DNA of 42,107 nucleotides from Geothermovivens sp964644845 (GCA_964644845.1 CAZXXS010000001.1:1-42107), one strand, 5' to 3'; counted from the first letter of the stretch, positions 1 to 9,483 are shown. The notes: generated by a model not told the origin, from the letters alone. Translations and numbers: made by a program.

Positions 1-818
1 TCCTTCTCCCGCAGTTTACTGGAGAATGTCCGCAGCGGACTGGTCACAACCTGATGACAAAAATCGGGACGCGTAGACTCGCTCCGCCTACGCCCGGCCG
101 AGAGCCCTTCGTGGAAAATATTTTCCCGCGTGGCAGCCCAATGGAATATCTGTTTCAATGCTGCGGTCATTTTAACAACTCTTCACCAAAATGTCAAGCA
201 GAATGTGAAACGTTTGTCCCAGAAACCAGTAACGCCGAACTCTCCTGGGCCTTACTCTCCCTGCCCGATCTCGAATTCGCGCGAAGCTCGCCCTAAACAA
301 ACCGAGTACACCGCGCACAGGGATCAGAATGCGACAATCGCGTGTCGAATCCGCTTGACCTCGTGGCCGACCCCATCGCTGCGGACGAGCCCAGCCCCCG
401 ATCTGCAACAGAGCGAACTGCTCACAGATCGTGGGCTTGACAAGCCGCCGTAGGTTTTGTAACTTAGGTCGGCGCTGGACGCGCTCTGTACCCCTGCAAA
501 TCAGGCAAAGTGAACACCGTCGCAGAGAGCGTCGCCGCAGCAAGTGTCTGAGCGTTACCATTTCAGCTGGAATCCGTCGTTTGCTGACCGACACGTCTCG
601 TGCATTCGGCGGAATCTGTCTTGGCAGAGCACTTCGGAGCACCTGTTCAAAGAGTGTCGTGCAAGAGTGGCACTGGGAAGCCCGTCAGGTGTGTGCCGTC
701 CCAGGTCTGTGGCTGGAAACAACGCGTGAACCCGGATTTGCTCACCAGCAGCGGCAGCCGATCGAAGGTGAGCGCCGTGCCAGATTGAGGCATCTCAACC
801 TTCCTTGAGAGAAAGAAC
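1..818. other. Non-coding leader region, no gene recognised
   Basis: Short overlapping open frames occur on both strands, but none has a recognisable domain, a good ribosome binding site or a protein-like composition. The arginine/cysteine/proline-rich translations look like chance frames in GC-rich DNA. No tRNA or rRNA structure was seen. The right part is the upstream region of the RpiR-family regulator and contains a possible promoter (437-465). The left edge could hold the tail of a gene starting outside the window, but nothing identifies one. Confidence 0.55.
437..465 (+). promoter_or_regulatory. Possible sigma-70-type promoter
   Basis: A perfect TTGACA (437-442) is followed after 17 bases by TAACTT (460-465), which matches the -10 consensus at only three of six positions. 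It points towards the RpiR-family regulator, whose start lies about 350 bases downstream, so the transcript would have a long 5' leader. This was found by eye; the promoter consensus of this lineage is unknown. Confidence 0.3.
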
Positions 819-1694
819 ATGTTAGACATGTCTCATTACGAACGTCTGGTTCACAGGAACTTCAAGAACCTCACGAAAAACCAGAAAAAGATTGCCCAGT
901 ATCTTCTGGATCACCCCGACGAATTCGCTTTCTCCACGATTGAAAGCCTGGCAGAGAGACTGGGCGTGGGTAAGTCCACGATTGTGCGACTTGCGCAAAC
1001 GTTAGGCTACGAGGGGTTCCTGGAACTGAGGAGAGAGCTGTCCGCCAAGCTGAAGAACGACCTCAGTCTGGCCAAGAGACTGAGAGAGAGCCTCAAAGCT
1101 GCTTCCTCCGGGCTCGATTTCGTCAGCAGCATTTGCAACGACGAAATCAACAACATCCAGACCACCATGCAGTACTTCGACCGCGATTCCTTCAACAAGG
1201 CGGTCAAGATCTTCATCTCGGCACCGACGATCTACACCATGGGCATGGGCATTTCTTACTACGTCTCGGAGATCGCAGCCTACTACCTGAATCGGATCAC
1301 CATGAGAGCCCGGGCCCTGACCCACGGTGGGCTCAGTCCGGAAGAACAGGTGATCTCCATGAAAAAGGACGACGCCGTCCTCGCGATCAGCCTTCCGCCT
1401 TACGCTTACCCAATCATCGAGGCTGCTGAAGCCGCTCAGCACAGGGGTGTGAAGATTGTTTCCATCACAGACAAGCCGTCCTCGCCCATCGCTCAGCATT
1501 CAGACGTGGTGTTCACAGCCAAGACGGACAACGTCGTGTTCCTCAACACGGTAACCTCTGTTTTGACCATCGTCTACATTCTGGTGGCGGGCGTCGGCCT
1601 GAGCGACCGCACCACATCCCTAACAGCCCTGTCCATGTTCGAAAGAGTCGAGTCGGACTACGGAACGGACATTCACGCGGATTTCTTCGAGTAA
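819..1694 (+). CDS. MurR/RpiR family transcriptional regulator
   Basis: A 291-residue regulator with the standard RpiR layout. An N-terminal helix-turn-helix domain spans about residues 1-80, with the recognition region around GVGKSTIVRLAQ. A SIS sugar-phosphate-binding domain spans about residues 120-260 and includes ISLPPYAYPIIEAAEAA and VVFTAKTDN. Family members bind DNA as repressors or activators and respond to phosphorylated sugars such as MurNAc-6-P, ribose-5-P or GlcN-6-P; the ligand cannot be told here. ATG 819 is preceded by GAGAG about 10 bases upstream; a second ATG at 828 is possible but worse placed. The gene converges on the end of the EPS cluster (73-base gap), so it is not in that operon. 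A NamZ gene lies 34 kb away, and a link between the two is speculative. Confidence 0.9.
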   Translation: MLDMSHYERLVHRNFKNLTKNQKKIAQYLLDHPDEFAFSTIESLAERLGVGKSTIVRLAQTLGYEGFLELRRELSAKLKNDLSLAKRLRESLKAASSGLDFVSSICNDEINNIQTTMQYFDRDSFNKAVKIFISAPTIYTMGMGISYYVSEIAAYYLNRITMRARALTHGGLSPEEQVISMKKDDAVLAISLPPYAYPIIEAAEAAQHRGVKIVSITDKPSSPIAQHSDVVFTAKTDNVVFLNTVTSVLTIVYILVAGVGLSDRTTSLTALSMFERVESDYGTDIHADFFE

Positions 1695-1767
1695 GATCGG
1701 GGAGAGAGCCCGCACTCGGTGGGTAGCAAGATTGCACGGAGTGGTCAAAAGAACTCGGACGCCTACC

Positions 1768-2964
1768 TCACTGGCGCAGCAACCATCTGTAGGCTTCCTT
1801 TAGCACGCGTTTGGAGTGGTCCCAGGCCAACTTCTCGCGCACCCGACGGGCGCCGAAAGCCCCCATTCGCCGACGCCGGGCAGGATCGTCAAGTAACTCG
1901 GCCATTTTCTGGGCGAACTGTCGCTCGTCGTTCGGTCTTACGTAGATTGCTGCCTCCTGCGCCGAGTAGCGCCCTTCCTTGAGATCAAAGGCCACGATCG
2001 GTTTGCCAAAGGCCATGTACTCCATGACCTTGTTCATCGTGGATTTATCCGCCCACTCAGACCAAGGGTCCGGGTCCACACACAGGTCAGCGGTACTGAG
2101 GTAGCGGCACAGATCTTGGTCGCTCACCCGACCGGTGAACACAACGCTTCCGTCCAGCCCCAGTTCGGCTTTGTAACGCTTCAGCTCTTCGAGCGCTGGG
2201 CCACCACCCATCAGGACGAAGCGAGCATCCTGTCGACCCAGCTCTTCCTGGTAAGACTTGATCGCTCGCAACAGGTAGTCCACCCCATCCTGCGGGCACA
2301 TTTCACCGAGGTAGCAGACAAGGTACGGTTTGCCAGCCTTGAGTTCGGGTTCCTCGGGCAGCACTTTCAAGCGCTCGAAATCGGGTCCACTGCGCACCAC
2401 CCACACCTTCTCTGGCGCCACGCGTCCCCGTGTCAGTGCCACCTGCCGGTGCGACTCGTTCACCTCGATCACGAGGTCGGCCACGCGGTACGTCGCACGC
2501 TCCAGCCAGATCAGTACCTTGTAGAGCAAGCCCTTGCGTCCGCCGTATTTGGCGCTGTACATTTCCGGCGACAGATCGTGGTGGTCGAAAACGAACCTGG
2601 CACCCAGCGCTTTGTAGAAAAGCCCCAGCAACCAGTAGGTTTCCGGCGGGTTGCAGACGTGGAGGACGTTCACGCCGTGCCTGAACCAAACCCGCAACGA
2701 CAACCAGAAGGTGGTCACCCAAGCCAGCACGAACTCCGCCAGGTAGCCAAGCACACCCTCAGCGTTTACCGGCATCCGGTAACGGTAAACGTGAATGCCC
2801 TCCAGTAGCTCGTAGCTTGCCGTGTCGCGGTTCTGTCCCTTCGGGGAAATCACGGACACACGGAACCCCATTTCTCGAAGAGCTTTTGCCTCCAGCCACA
2901 CCCTTCGGTCAAGGGGTACAGGCAAATTCTGAACGACAATCAAAACGCTACCAGGCGATGCCAT
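1768..2964 (-). CDS. Glycosyltransferase family 4 (WbuB-like)
   Basis: A GT-B fold glycosyltransferase of 398 residues and the last gene of the EPS cluster. The N-terminus VQNLPVPLDRRVWLEAKAL is typical of WbuB-like cytoplasmic enzymes that add a sugar from a nucleotide donor to a lipid-linked intermediate. The C-terminal Rossmann half carries YLGEMCPQDGVDYLLRA and the donor-site segment TMNKVMEYMAFGKPIVA. The frame opens at 2991, but ATG 2964 is preferred: GGAAGG lies about 6 bases upstream, and this start leaves a 17-base overlap with the preceding dehydrogenase gene. Donor and acceptor sugars are unknown. No convincing T-rich terminator was found in the 73 bases downstream. Confidence 0.88.
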   Translation of the reverse strand: MASPGSVLIVVQNLPVPLDRRVWLEAKALREMGFRVSVISPKGQNRDTASYELLEGIHVYRYRMPVNAEGVLGYLAEFVLAWVTTFWLSLRVWFRHGVNVLHVCNPPETYWLLGLFYKALGARFVFDHHDLSPEMYSAKYGGRKGLLYKVLIWLERATYRVADLVIEVNESHRQVALTRGRVAPEKVWVVRSGPDFERLKVLPEEPELKAGKPYLVCYLGEMCPQDGVDYLLRAIKSYQEELGRQDARFVLMGGGPALEELKRYKAELGLDGSVVFTGRVSDQDLCRYLSTADLCVDPDPWSEWADKSTMNKVMEYMAFGKPIVAFDLKEGRYSAQEAAIYVRPNDERQFAQKMAELLDDPARRRRMGAFGARRVREKLAWDHSKRVLKEAYRWLLRQ

Positions 2965-4264
2965 GGTACCTTCCGTTGAGCGATTTCGCATCTTTCACCA
3001 ACCTTACGAGGTCCACTACCTCCTGCTCTGGCCGCAGTCTGGACAGGATGCTTTCGAACTCGGGATCTTTGTGCCCGACCACGAGGACCTCGCTGTGTTC
3101 CAGCACCTCTTCCGGCGACGAGGCCAGTAGCGGCCGGAAGTGCGGCACCATTCGCTCGATGTACTCGCGGTTCGAGCCGATCAAACGGTCGGGTCGAATG
3201 TTTGGGTCGTAGATGCGCACCTCGTAGCCGTGGCCAATCAGCTCGCGGACCAGCCGGGCCACCGGGCTCTCGCGCAAGTCGTCCGTACCGGGCTTGAAGC
3301 TCATTCCCAGGACGCCCACCTTCCGTTTACCAGTAGCCATGACGCGCTCGAGTCCAAGCTGCATCTGCTTTTCGTTTGATTCCAGAACAGCTTCGAGCAG
3401 CGGCAGGGGCACGTCGCGACGACGCCCCTCAGTGATCAGGGCACGCACATCCTTGGGCAAACAGGAGCCACCGAAGGCGTAGCCCGGCTTAAGGTAGTAA
3501 GGCGACAGGTTGAGCTTCCGATCCATCGCAAAAATGTCCATGACCTCGTGGCTGTCGATCCCAAGGGCCTGGCACAAGCGCCCGATTTCGTTCGCAAAAC
3601 TCACCTTGAGGGCGTGAAACGCGTTGTCTGTGTACTTGATCATCTCCGCCACGCGAATCTCCGTGCGCACAATCGGTGCGTCAATTGGCCGGTACAGCTC
3701 AGCCAGCACGTCGCCACTGCGCGTGTCCAGCTGCCCAATCACCGTACGAGCCGGCGCGTAGAAGTCGTCAATGGCCGAGCCCTCCCGCAGGAATTCGGGA
3801 TTCATGCAAACCCCGAAATCCGGACCGGCCTCTTTGCCGGAGAAAACCTCCAGTGCCGGGATCACGAGCCGTTCCGTTGTGCCGGGGAACACCGTGCTCC
3901 GAACCACCACGACGTGGTAGTGGTCCGACTTGCCGAGGGCGGTACCAATTTGTTTAGCCACATTGCCGACGTACTCCAAGTTCTGACCGCCGCGGTGATC
4001 GGACGGCGTGCCGACGCAAATGATCGAGACATCGCTCTGCCGAACAGCTTCTACCCCCTCTCTGGTCGCCCTCAGTCTACCGGACTCAAGCCCCTTGCGG
4101 ATCAAGTCGCGCAGTCCGCGTTCAGCCACGGGGCTCTCGCCCCGCGAGATGTCTTCTACCTTCGTCGGATTGACGTCTACCCCTGTCACCTCGTGACCGA
4201 GATCGGCCAAACAAGCAGCTGTCACCGCCCCCACGTACCCAAGTCCCAGTACCGTGATTCTCAC
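2948..4264 (-). CDS. Nucleotide-sugar 6-dehydrogenase, GDP-mannose 6-dehydrogenase (AlgD)-like
   Basis: 438 residues; oxidises the C6 hydroxyl of a nucleotide hexose to the uronate in two NAD-dependent steps in the cytoplasm. GLGYVG at residues 7-12 is the NAD-binding loop. AFGGSCLPKDVRAL around residues 263-276 contains the catalytic Cys268, the same number as in Pseudomonas AlgD. SFKPGTDDLRESP lies in the C-terminal nucleotide-sugar domain. The segments EVAEMIKYT-like, KLNLS-YY and GGSCLPKDVRAL resemble AlgD more than classical UDP-glucose dehydrogenases (GGSCFPKD), so GDP-mannuronate is a reasonable product, but UDP-glucuronate cannot be excluded. The open frame extends to 4549. GTG 4264 is the real start: it begins at the conserved N-terminus, has AGGAGG about 6 bases upstream, and its GTGA overlaps the methyltransferase stop. 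Confidence 0.92.
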   Translation of the reverse strand: MRITVLGLGYVGAVTAACLADLGHEVTGVDVNPTKVEDISRGESPVAERGLRDLIRKGLESGRLRATREGVEAVRQSDVSIICVGTPSDHRGGQNLEYVGNVAKQIGTALGKSDHYHVVVVRSTVFPGTTERLVIPALEVFSGKEAGPDFGVCMNPEFLREGSAIDDFYAPARTVIGQLDTRSGDVLAELYRPIDAPIVRTEIRVAEMIKYTDNAFHALKVSFANEIGRLCQALGIDSHEVMDIFAMDRKLNLSPYYLKPGYAFGGSCLPKDVRALITEGRRRDVPLPLLEAVLESNEKQMQLGLERVMATGKRKVGVLGMSFKPGTDDLRESPVARLVRELIGHGYEVRIYDPNIRPDRLIGSNREYIERMVPHFRPLLASSPEEVLEHSEVLVVGHKDPEFESILSRLRPEQEVVDLVRLVKDAKSLNGRYHGIAW

Positions 4265-5199
4265 GATTCCCTCCTGCCTCTTGTGCCGACTGCGTAGAGG
4301 CCACAAATCGACGGGTAAAAGTACCTCGCTCTTGTACCCAGCAGCCGGTAAAAGAGCGTCATGATCTTGGCGTGCAGGCTGCCACGCCTGTCGACCCACT
4401 TGCCAGGCGCTGGCAAGTACGGCGTTCTGTACGGGAACATCTCCGCCCACTCTGAAGGCGAGTCGAAATTCAGAAACGGGGTGACGGGCCCCGAAACGCC
4501 GAGCGCTCGTTCCACCTCCGGTACAGAAAGCAAACGAATCCTCGCGCACTGATCCGTCCGCCGGAACAGTCCTGCGTACGCGCGTTTGAGCCAGTGCGGA
4601 AGCCAGTGCGCCAGCGGCAGGCTCACGTCGTGCCGGACCCAGGGGAACCAGCGGTTTGGAGTGGACAGCAAGATCCAGTCTGAACTCGTGCGTCGGAGCT
4701 CCCGTAAGGCCTGGCGTTGGTACAGCCGGGCCTGACGTTTAGGAAGCCCCTCGCCCACGTGTTCCAGCGTCTCTACCGTCGCCACCACACCGAAGACCGC
4801 ATCTTTGAACGGCAAGTGTTCAGCCGACGCTGCCACCGCCCAGACCTTGCTGTCCGGGACCAGAATTCGGGCCAATTTAACAAGAACACGGAGCCGCTGA
4901 GGGTTGCTGTCGATGGCAACAGCAGCCCTGCCGCCAGAGACGGCGTAGGCCAGCGCAAGCCAGCCAAAACCGGCGCCGACGTCCGCGAGTAGAACCCTGC
5001 CAAAGTTCACGCGCGACACCAGGCTGCGCAGAAACCGCCGCCGGAAGTACTCTACCGCCCAAGCGGGTTTCAAACCAGCGTACGGACCCAGGGGCCCACG
5101 GTTTTCGGGCAAGAGCTCGCCTACGGACCGGTTCCACGGGTTTACGGCCTTCCAGCGCCGTTGTCGCCGTGTCCAGCGCTTTTGCACAGCAACAGTCAT
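4261..5199 (-). CDS. Class I SAM-dependent methyltransferase
   Basis: 312 residues with a Rossmann-like methyltransferase core. Motif I is LLADVGAGFGWLALAYA (about residues 70-86), the acidic end of strand 2 is AIDSNP, and motif II/III lies in ASAEHLPFKDAVF followed by ETLEHV. This places it with methyltransferase-11/23-type small-molecule or glycan methyltransferases. In this cluster it probably methylates a sugar or a lipid-linked intermediate; the acceptor is unknown. A basic N-terminus (RRQRRWK) precedes the core. ATG 5199 overlaps the AsnB stop by four bases (ATGA), and its own stop overlaps the next GTG start, so all three genes are probably translationally coupled. Confidence 0.85.
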   Translation of the reverse strand: MTVAVQKRWTRRQRRWKAVNPWNRSVGELLPENRGPLGPYAGLKPAWAVEYFRRRFLRSLVSRVNFGRVLLADVGAGFGWLALAYAVSGGRAAVAIDSNPQRLRVLVKLARILVPDSKVWAVAASAEHLPFKDAVFGVVATVETLEHVGEGLPKRQARLYQRQALRELRRTSSDWILLSTPNRWFPWVRHDVSLPLAHWLPHWLKRAYAGLFRRTDQCARIRLLSVPEVERALGVSGPVTPFLNFDSPSEWAEMFPYRTPYLPAPGKWVDRRGSLHAKIMTLFYRLLGTRARYFYPSICGLYAVGTRGRRES

Positions 5200-7136
5200 T
5201 GAATCACGCCTCCGTGCACCAGAACGCTGTCCTCACGCTTTGTGTCGTAGCCCGGCTTGTCCACAGCCGCTCGATCCACGAAAACCCTGTGCCAAATCTC
5301 GAGATTCAACAGAACCCACAACTCCCGCTGCCGGTCCACAGCACCACGGCGGTGTTCTTCAACCAGTCTTCGCACCATTTCCGGCCGGAACAATCCCCGT
5401 TGCAAAGCCCGCGAGGATGTCAACGTGTCAGCCACCCAGTCGGCCCATTCGCCTCTGAACCACAAGCCAATCGGCAACGTAAAGCCGACTTTCTTGCGGT
5501 TCTGAATTTCCGGCGGCAGAATCTCGGCCGCGATTTTGCGCAGGGCGACTTTCCCGGTCCAACCACGCACTTTCAAGCCGTCCGGCATTCGAAACGCCAG
5601 TTGCACCAGGTCCTGGTCCAGCAACGGCACCCTGGCTTCCAGTGAGGCGGCCATGGTCATTTTGTCGCCCTTTTGCAGCAGGTTGTCGGGCAACCAGAGG
5701 TGCATGTCCAGAAAGAGGTGCCGGTCCAGGGCACTACCTCCACGGGCCCGCTCAAGAATTGCCCTACTAAGGCTCACCGTGTCCGTGTCCATCTCGACAA
5801 GGACCGACGGGTTCAAAACCGCCGCCCTCAACTCCGGATCAAACGCCGCGAACCACGAGGTCCAGCGCTCCGCCTCGTCTGAGCGCGCGAGATTGGCAAG
5901 GAGAATGCGCAGGCGTCTGGCCCGGAACGGCAGGCGTTCGGCAGCGGCTCTGAGAAATGTTCGACGTAGACCGCCAGGCACCACTCGCAGTAGTCCAGCC
6001 AGCCTCTCAGCGGCATGTTTCGGGTACCCAGCAAAGAGCTCGTCTCCTCCTTCGCCGGACAGCACGACCTTGACGCGCTGGGACGCAAGCTCGGCCAGAA
6101 GCAGCGTTGGCACCTCAGACGGGTACGCCAGCGGCTCGTCGCGGTGGTAAACCGCACGTTCCAGATTCTCGCGCACTTCCTGAGCCGTGACGACGAGTTC
6201 GTGGTGCTGCGTGCCCAAAGCCTCGGCCACCAGACGGGCGTACGGGAGCTCGCTGAATCCCTCCTCCTCAAAACCCACGGAGAACGTCTCCACCGGCCGG
6301 TCTGCGATGCGGGCCATCAGGCCAACGACGACACTCGAGTCGATACCACCACTCAGGAACGCGCCAACGGGAACATCCGCGACCAACCGTCGGCGCACTG
6401 ACTCAGCCAGCGTGTGGCGCAGCTCAGCCAGGCCGGGGCGGTGTCCGCCGCCCGCAAGATCATCTTCCAGAGCGTAGTAGCGGCGTTCCTCCACACGTTC
6501 ACCGTGCACCTTCAGGTAGTGGCCAGGTAAGAGTTTTCTGACACCGCGGAGCAGCGTGCTTTCCGCCGGCGTGAACATCCAGGTCAGGTAGTGAGGCAAC
6601 GTGGCGACATCCACTTCCGGCACGAAATCGCTCAAGCCGAGGAACGCCTTCATCTCCGACGCAAAGGCCAGCCGTCCCTTTTGTCTGAGAACGTACAACG
6701 GCTTGATGCCGAGCCGGTCCCGTACCAGGTACAACGCCTGTTCTTTCCGGTCCCAGAGGGCAAAGGCGAACATGCCGTGCAAAAGGCGAAAACCATCGGT
6801 CCCTTTTTCCTCAAACAGGTGAACCAGTACCTCTGTGTCCGTCTTCGTGTAGAAGCGGTGTCCCTTGGTCTCGAGCCAGTCGCGCAGCTCGCGAAAGTTG
6901 TAGATTTCGCCGTTAAAGACCACGCACACGTCTTCGGTCTCGTTGTAGATCGGCTGTCGTCCGGTGTCCAGATCGATGATGCTGAGGCGCCGGTGCCCCA
7001 GGCCCACACGCCGCTCCACGTGGTAGCCCTCGTCGTCGGGTCCACGATGCCAGAGCAAATCGGCCATGGCCCGCACTTCGTAAAAATCCACAGGCCTGTC
7101 CGTCTCGACGTTCACCAACCCGCAAATTCCGCACAT
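5196..7136 (-). CDS. asnB: Asparagine synthase (glutamine-hydrolysing) family amidotransferase
   Basis: 646 residues. The N-terminal class II glutaminase domain starts MCGICG; Cys2 is the nucleophile once Met is removed. HRGPDDEG (30-37), FNGEIYN (74-80) and the RDRLGIKPLY segment are intact. The ATP-pyrophosphatase domain has SGGIDSS (262-268) and SGEGGDELFAGYP. It takes ammonia from glutamine and amidates an adenylated carboxylate. In EPS loci such enzymes (for example the exosortase-associated amidotransferase group of similar length) are thought to amidate uronic acids rather than make asparagine, which suits the adjacent nucleotide-sugar dehydrogenase. The frame opens at 7166, but ATG 7136 is certain from the Cys2 requirement. 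A 105-base gap separates it from the heparinase gene. Confidence 0.93.
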   Translation of the reverse strand: MCGICGLVNVETDRPVDFYEVRAMADLLWHRGPDDEGYHVERRVGLGHRRLSIIDLDTGRQPIYNETEDVCVVFNGEIYNFRELRDWLETKGHRFYTKTDTEVLVHLFEEKGTDGFRLLHGMFAFALWDRKEQALYLVRDRLGIKPLYVLRQKGRLAFASEMKAFLGLSDFVPEVDVATLPHYLTWMFTPAESTLLRGVRKLLPGHYLKVHGERVEERRYYALEDDLAGGGHRPGLAELRHTLAESVRRRLVADVPVGAFLSGGIDSSVVVGLMARIADRPVETFSVGFEEEGFSELPYARLVAEALGTQHHELVVTAQEVRENLERAVYHRDEPLAYPSEVPTLLLAELASQRVKVVLSGEGGDELFAGYPKHAAERLAGLLRVVPGGLRRTFLRAAAERLPFRARRLRILLANLARSDEAERWTSWFAAFDPELRAAVLNPSVLVEMDTDTVSLSRAILERARGGSALDRHLFLDMHLWLPDNLLQKGDKMTMAASLEARVPLLDQDLVQLAFRMPDGLKVRGWTGKVALRKIAAEILPPEIQNRKKVGFTLPIGLWFRGEWADWVADTLTSSRALQRGLFRPEMVRRLVEEHRRGAVDRQRELWVLLNLEIWHRVFVDRAAVDKPGYDTKREDSVLVHGGVIQ

Positions 7137-7241
7137 GAAAGTAGCCCCTATGAAAGCGCACCCCAAAAGACAGCCAGGGTTTGTTCTTGCTTTTTTCCGG
7201 CGGTCAGGCAGAGCAAAACTACGGCTGCGAACTGCTCTGCC

Positions 7242-9335
7242 CTACCTCGCCGAATCCAGCTTCTTCACGACCAGAAGCGTCGTAAGCTCCGCGGGGAGCC
7301 CGCCTTCGTACTTGAGGACAAGCGTCACCCCAGGTTCCTTCTCTCCGAAACGCCGGGACAGCCAGCCTCCCTCGTCCGGGCCAGCCATTCTGTGAGCCTC
7401 CAGTTCAAACGGCCAAACCAGAGGCGCGATCACAACGCGGTGTTCCGCCAGATCAATCTGGACCACGCGTCGGCCTGGATCCCAGCTGAGGACACCGTCC
7501 GGAAAATGAAACCGCTGCTCAAGCTTGTGGCAGCCTCGACCGCTAAGCCAGTCCGTCACAACAAGCTTGTCGCCGAGGCTGAGCACACTGCGTCGGTGCT
7601 GGATGCCCTTCCGGCTGTAGCCGTCGTGCTCCCCAACCATCCAGGCGGCGCCTCCTTGCTCCACCGCTTCCAGCAGTTGCGCTTCCGCCCGGCGAAGCCA
7701 GAGAAACGTACCTCCGGGACGGCTCTGCCACGCGCCGTCCACGGTTACCGTGTTGTGCGCCGGTGTGCCGCGAAATGCCTCGCGCCAGACCGGGGCACCG
7801 TCGTAGACGAACGTTCCCGGGTCCACCAGAATTTCCTCTCCCTCCACAGCCCAAAACACGCTTAAAGCGTCGGCGTGGCCGTGCGCTGCGAGCTTGTCGT
7901 CGCCCAGCGGACCCGCGTCGAACAACACCAGATTGGGTCCGGATTCGGTCTCAATCCTGTGCACAACGTAACCAGCGTCGCGGAAAATGAGCAGTCGCGA
8001 GTTCTGATCGCTGCCAGGAGAACTTTCACCGCCCACAGCGCCCTTCCGCTGCTGTCCGGATCCCGCCAGGGCAGATGTCACAGCAGGGCGCCGGTCCTTT
8101 CCCGGACCCAAAAGCCACCAGTCCAGCCCCAAACTTGGCCGAAGCTCCTCGACCAGAGGCTCATCAAACAGAAGCGACCAAAGACCAAGGGTGTCGCGAG
8201 GCAAATTGGGCTCCACAGCCAGAGGCAGAACGTGCCCTCCGTCGTCGTCGCCGAGCGAAGGGAAGACCGCGTCTCCCAGGTGGAGTGCAGCCAAGAAACG
8301 CCCCATCTCCCGCAGTTTCTGGCGCGCAAGCTCAGGAACCTCGAGCCCCAGCGCTTCCGCTAGCACCAGCCCAAGCAGTCCGTAAAGCAGCACGTAAGCG
8401 TGGTAGTACAGGCTCAGTTCTTGTGAAACTCCGTCCGGGTAGACCTGCCGATCGATTTCCAAAAAGAGCCGGTCGAGCGCGCTTTGCACGGTTTTTTCCG
8501 CTGTCTGCTCCGGCACAAGGAAAGCTCCGGCCCACCCGGTGCCGACCAGTTCGCCAAGCAGGTGGTTGTTCGCAGAACTGCCGTACGACAGGTGACGCCT
8601 CAGGAAATCCCACTGCAGGAAGGCGTACGTCAGGACGCGTACCCAGCGCTCTGCAGGAATGCTTTGGGAATCTTTCACCGCGGCCAGGCTCCACGACCAG
8701 GCCAGCAGCCGCAGGCCGATTTCGAGAGCGCGAGTCCAGTTCACACCGCGGAGTGGCGGGTTTGCTTCCGCCCAGCTCTCGATCTGCGCGAAAATCTCGT
8801 GCGCGTAGCGTTCGTCCCGGGTAAGCAGGTGCGCCTGGGCCAGTCTCAGCAGGTGCTGGTGGCGATTCAACTCCCACGTCAACTTGACCTCGCCCACGAG
8901 GGACGGGTTGCGGTAGTCCAGCTGGCCGTAAAATCGCAAGGGGATGCTCCGCCCGTGCACCAGGTCAGCGTGCCAGTCGATTTCCTCGCCGAATTCAAAG
9001 GTCCTGCCGAAGAGCGCCACCCGGTGGCACAGAATGTCTTCAGCCTGCCGGATGATCCTCTGCGCCTCCGGTCGGTCCCGAACAGCGGCGATTTCAGCGG
9101 CAAGCGTAGCCGGGACCAACTGTCGGAAGTTGCTAAGCCGCTCCCGAAAAGCCTCAACGGCCTCCTCAGCTCGTTGCACGCCCAGCAGACGCAGACACTC
9201 CTCCGGGCACTCAGGCCAGCTCGAGGCTGCGGCCAAGCTCTCCCACACCGTGCGGGCAGCGTCCACCACCCGGTGGCTTACCTCTGCCACTCCCATTTGC
9301 CGCAGGCGGCTGAGTGTCCATTTCAGGTTCGGCAT
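7242..9335 (-). CDS. Heparinase II/III family protein (alginate lyase-like)
   Basis: 697 residues. An N-terminal alpha/alpha-toroid region (about 1-380) contains WELNRHQHLLRLA and NNHLLGELVG (from residue 256). A C-terminal beta-sandwich region contains HGHADALS (484-491) and YDGAPVWREAFRGTPAHNTV (510-529). These are hallmark motifs of polysaccharide lyases of the heparinase II/III and oligo-alginate lyase group, which cleave uronic-acid-containing chains by beta-elimination. No signal peptide is visible, so it is either cytoplasmic or exported in an unrecognised way; homologues in EPS loci often share this. It may trim, proofread or turn over the polymer. Start ATG 9335 has only a weak upstream G-rich stretch. 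148 bases separate it from the preceding glycosyltransferase, and no convincing terminator was seen there. Confidence 0.9.
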   Translation of the reverse strand: MPNLKWTLSRLRQMGVAEVSHRVVDAARTVWESLAAASSWPECPEECLRLLGVQRAEEAVEAFRERLSNFRQLVPATLAAEIAAVRDRPEAQRIIRQAEDILCHRVALFGRTFEFGEEIDWHADLVHGRSIPLRFYGQLDYRNPSLVGEVKLTWELNRHQHLLRLAQAHLLTRDERYAHEIFAQIESWAEANPPLRGVNWTRALEIGLRLLAWSWSLAAVKDSQSIPAERWVRVLTYAFLQWDFLRRHLSYGSSANNHLLGELVGTGWAGAFLVPEQTAEKTVQSALDRLFLEIDRQVYPDGVSQELSLYYHAYVLLYGLLGLVLAEALGLEVPELARQKLREMGRFLAALHLGDAVFPSLGDDDGGHVLPLAVEPNLPRDTLGLWSLLFDEPLVEELRPSLGLDWWLLGPGKDRRPAVTSALAGSGQQRKGAVGGESSPGSDQNSRLLIFRDAGYVVHRIETESGPNLVLFDAGPLGDDKLAAHGHADALSVFWAVEGEEILVDPGTFVYDGAPVWREAFRGTPAHNTVTVDGAWQSRPGGTFLWLRRAEAQLLEAVEQGGAAWMVGEHDGYSRKGIQHRRSVLSLGDKLVVTDWLSGRGCHKLEQRFHFPDGVLSWDPGRRVVQIDLAEHRVVIAPLVWPFELEAHRMAGPDEGGWLSRRFGEKEPGVTLVLKYEGGLPAELTTLLVVKKLDSAR

Positions 9336-9483
9336 CGGCCCACCACACCTTCTCTCCCAAATCCAGCCCAGATTGAGCGGTCGGGTGCTTCGCTGCGCAA
9401 GCTACGACTCGCTGCCAACGGACCTGTTGGGCAAGCGTGTGTCCACGCTGCGGTCTCGAGAACCTTGCGTTGTTCGAGCGGAC

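Noticed and set aside
300..380. Possible tRNA T-loop-like sequence (GTCGAATCC)
   Set aside because: No matching acceptor stem, anticodon arm or D-loop could be built around it.
172..642. 156-residue minus-strand open frame
   Set aside because: Arg/Cys-rich, no SD, no recognisable fold; typical chance frame in GC-rich intergenic DNA.
431..808. 125-residue plus-strand open frame before the regulator
   Set aside because: Low-complexity basic composition, no domain, and overlapping alternatives in all frames.
1695..1767. Bidirectional terminator between the regulator and the last EPS gene
   Set aside because: CCCGC-ACTCG-GTGGG can form a five-pair stem with one G-U pair, but there is no T-run on either side.
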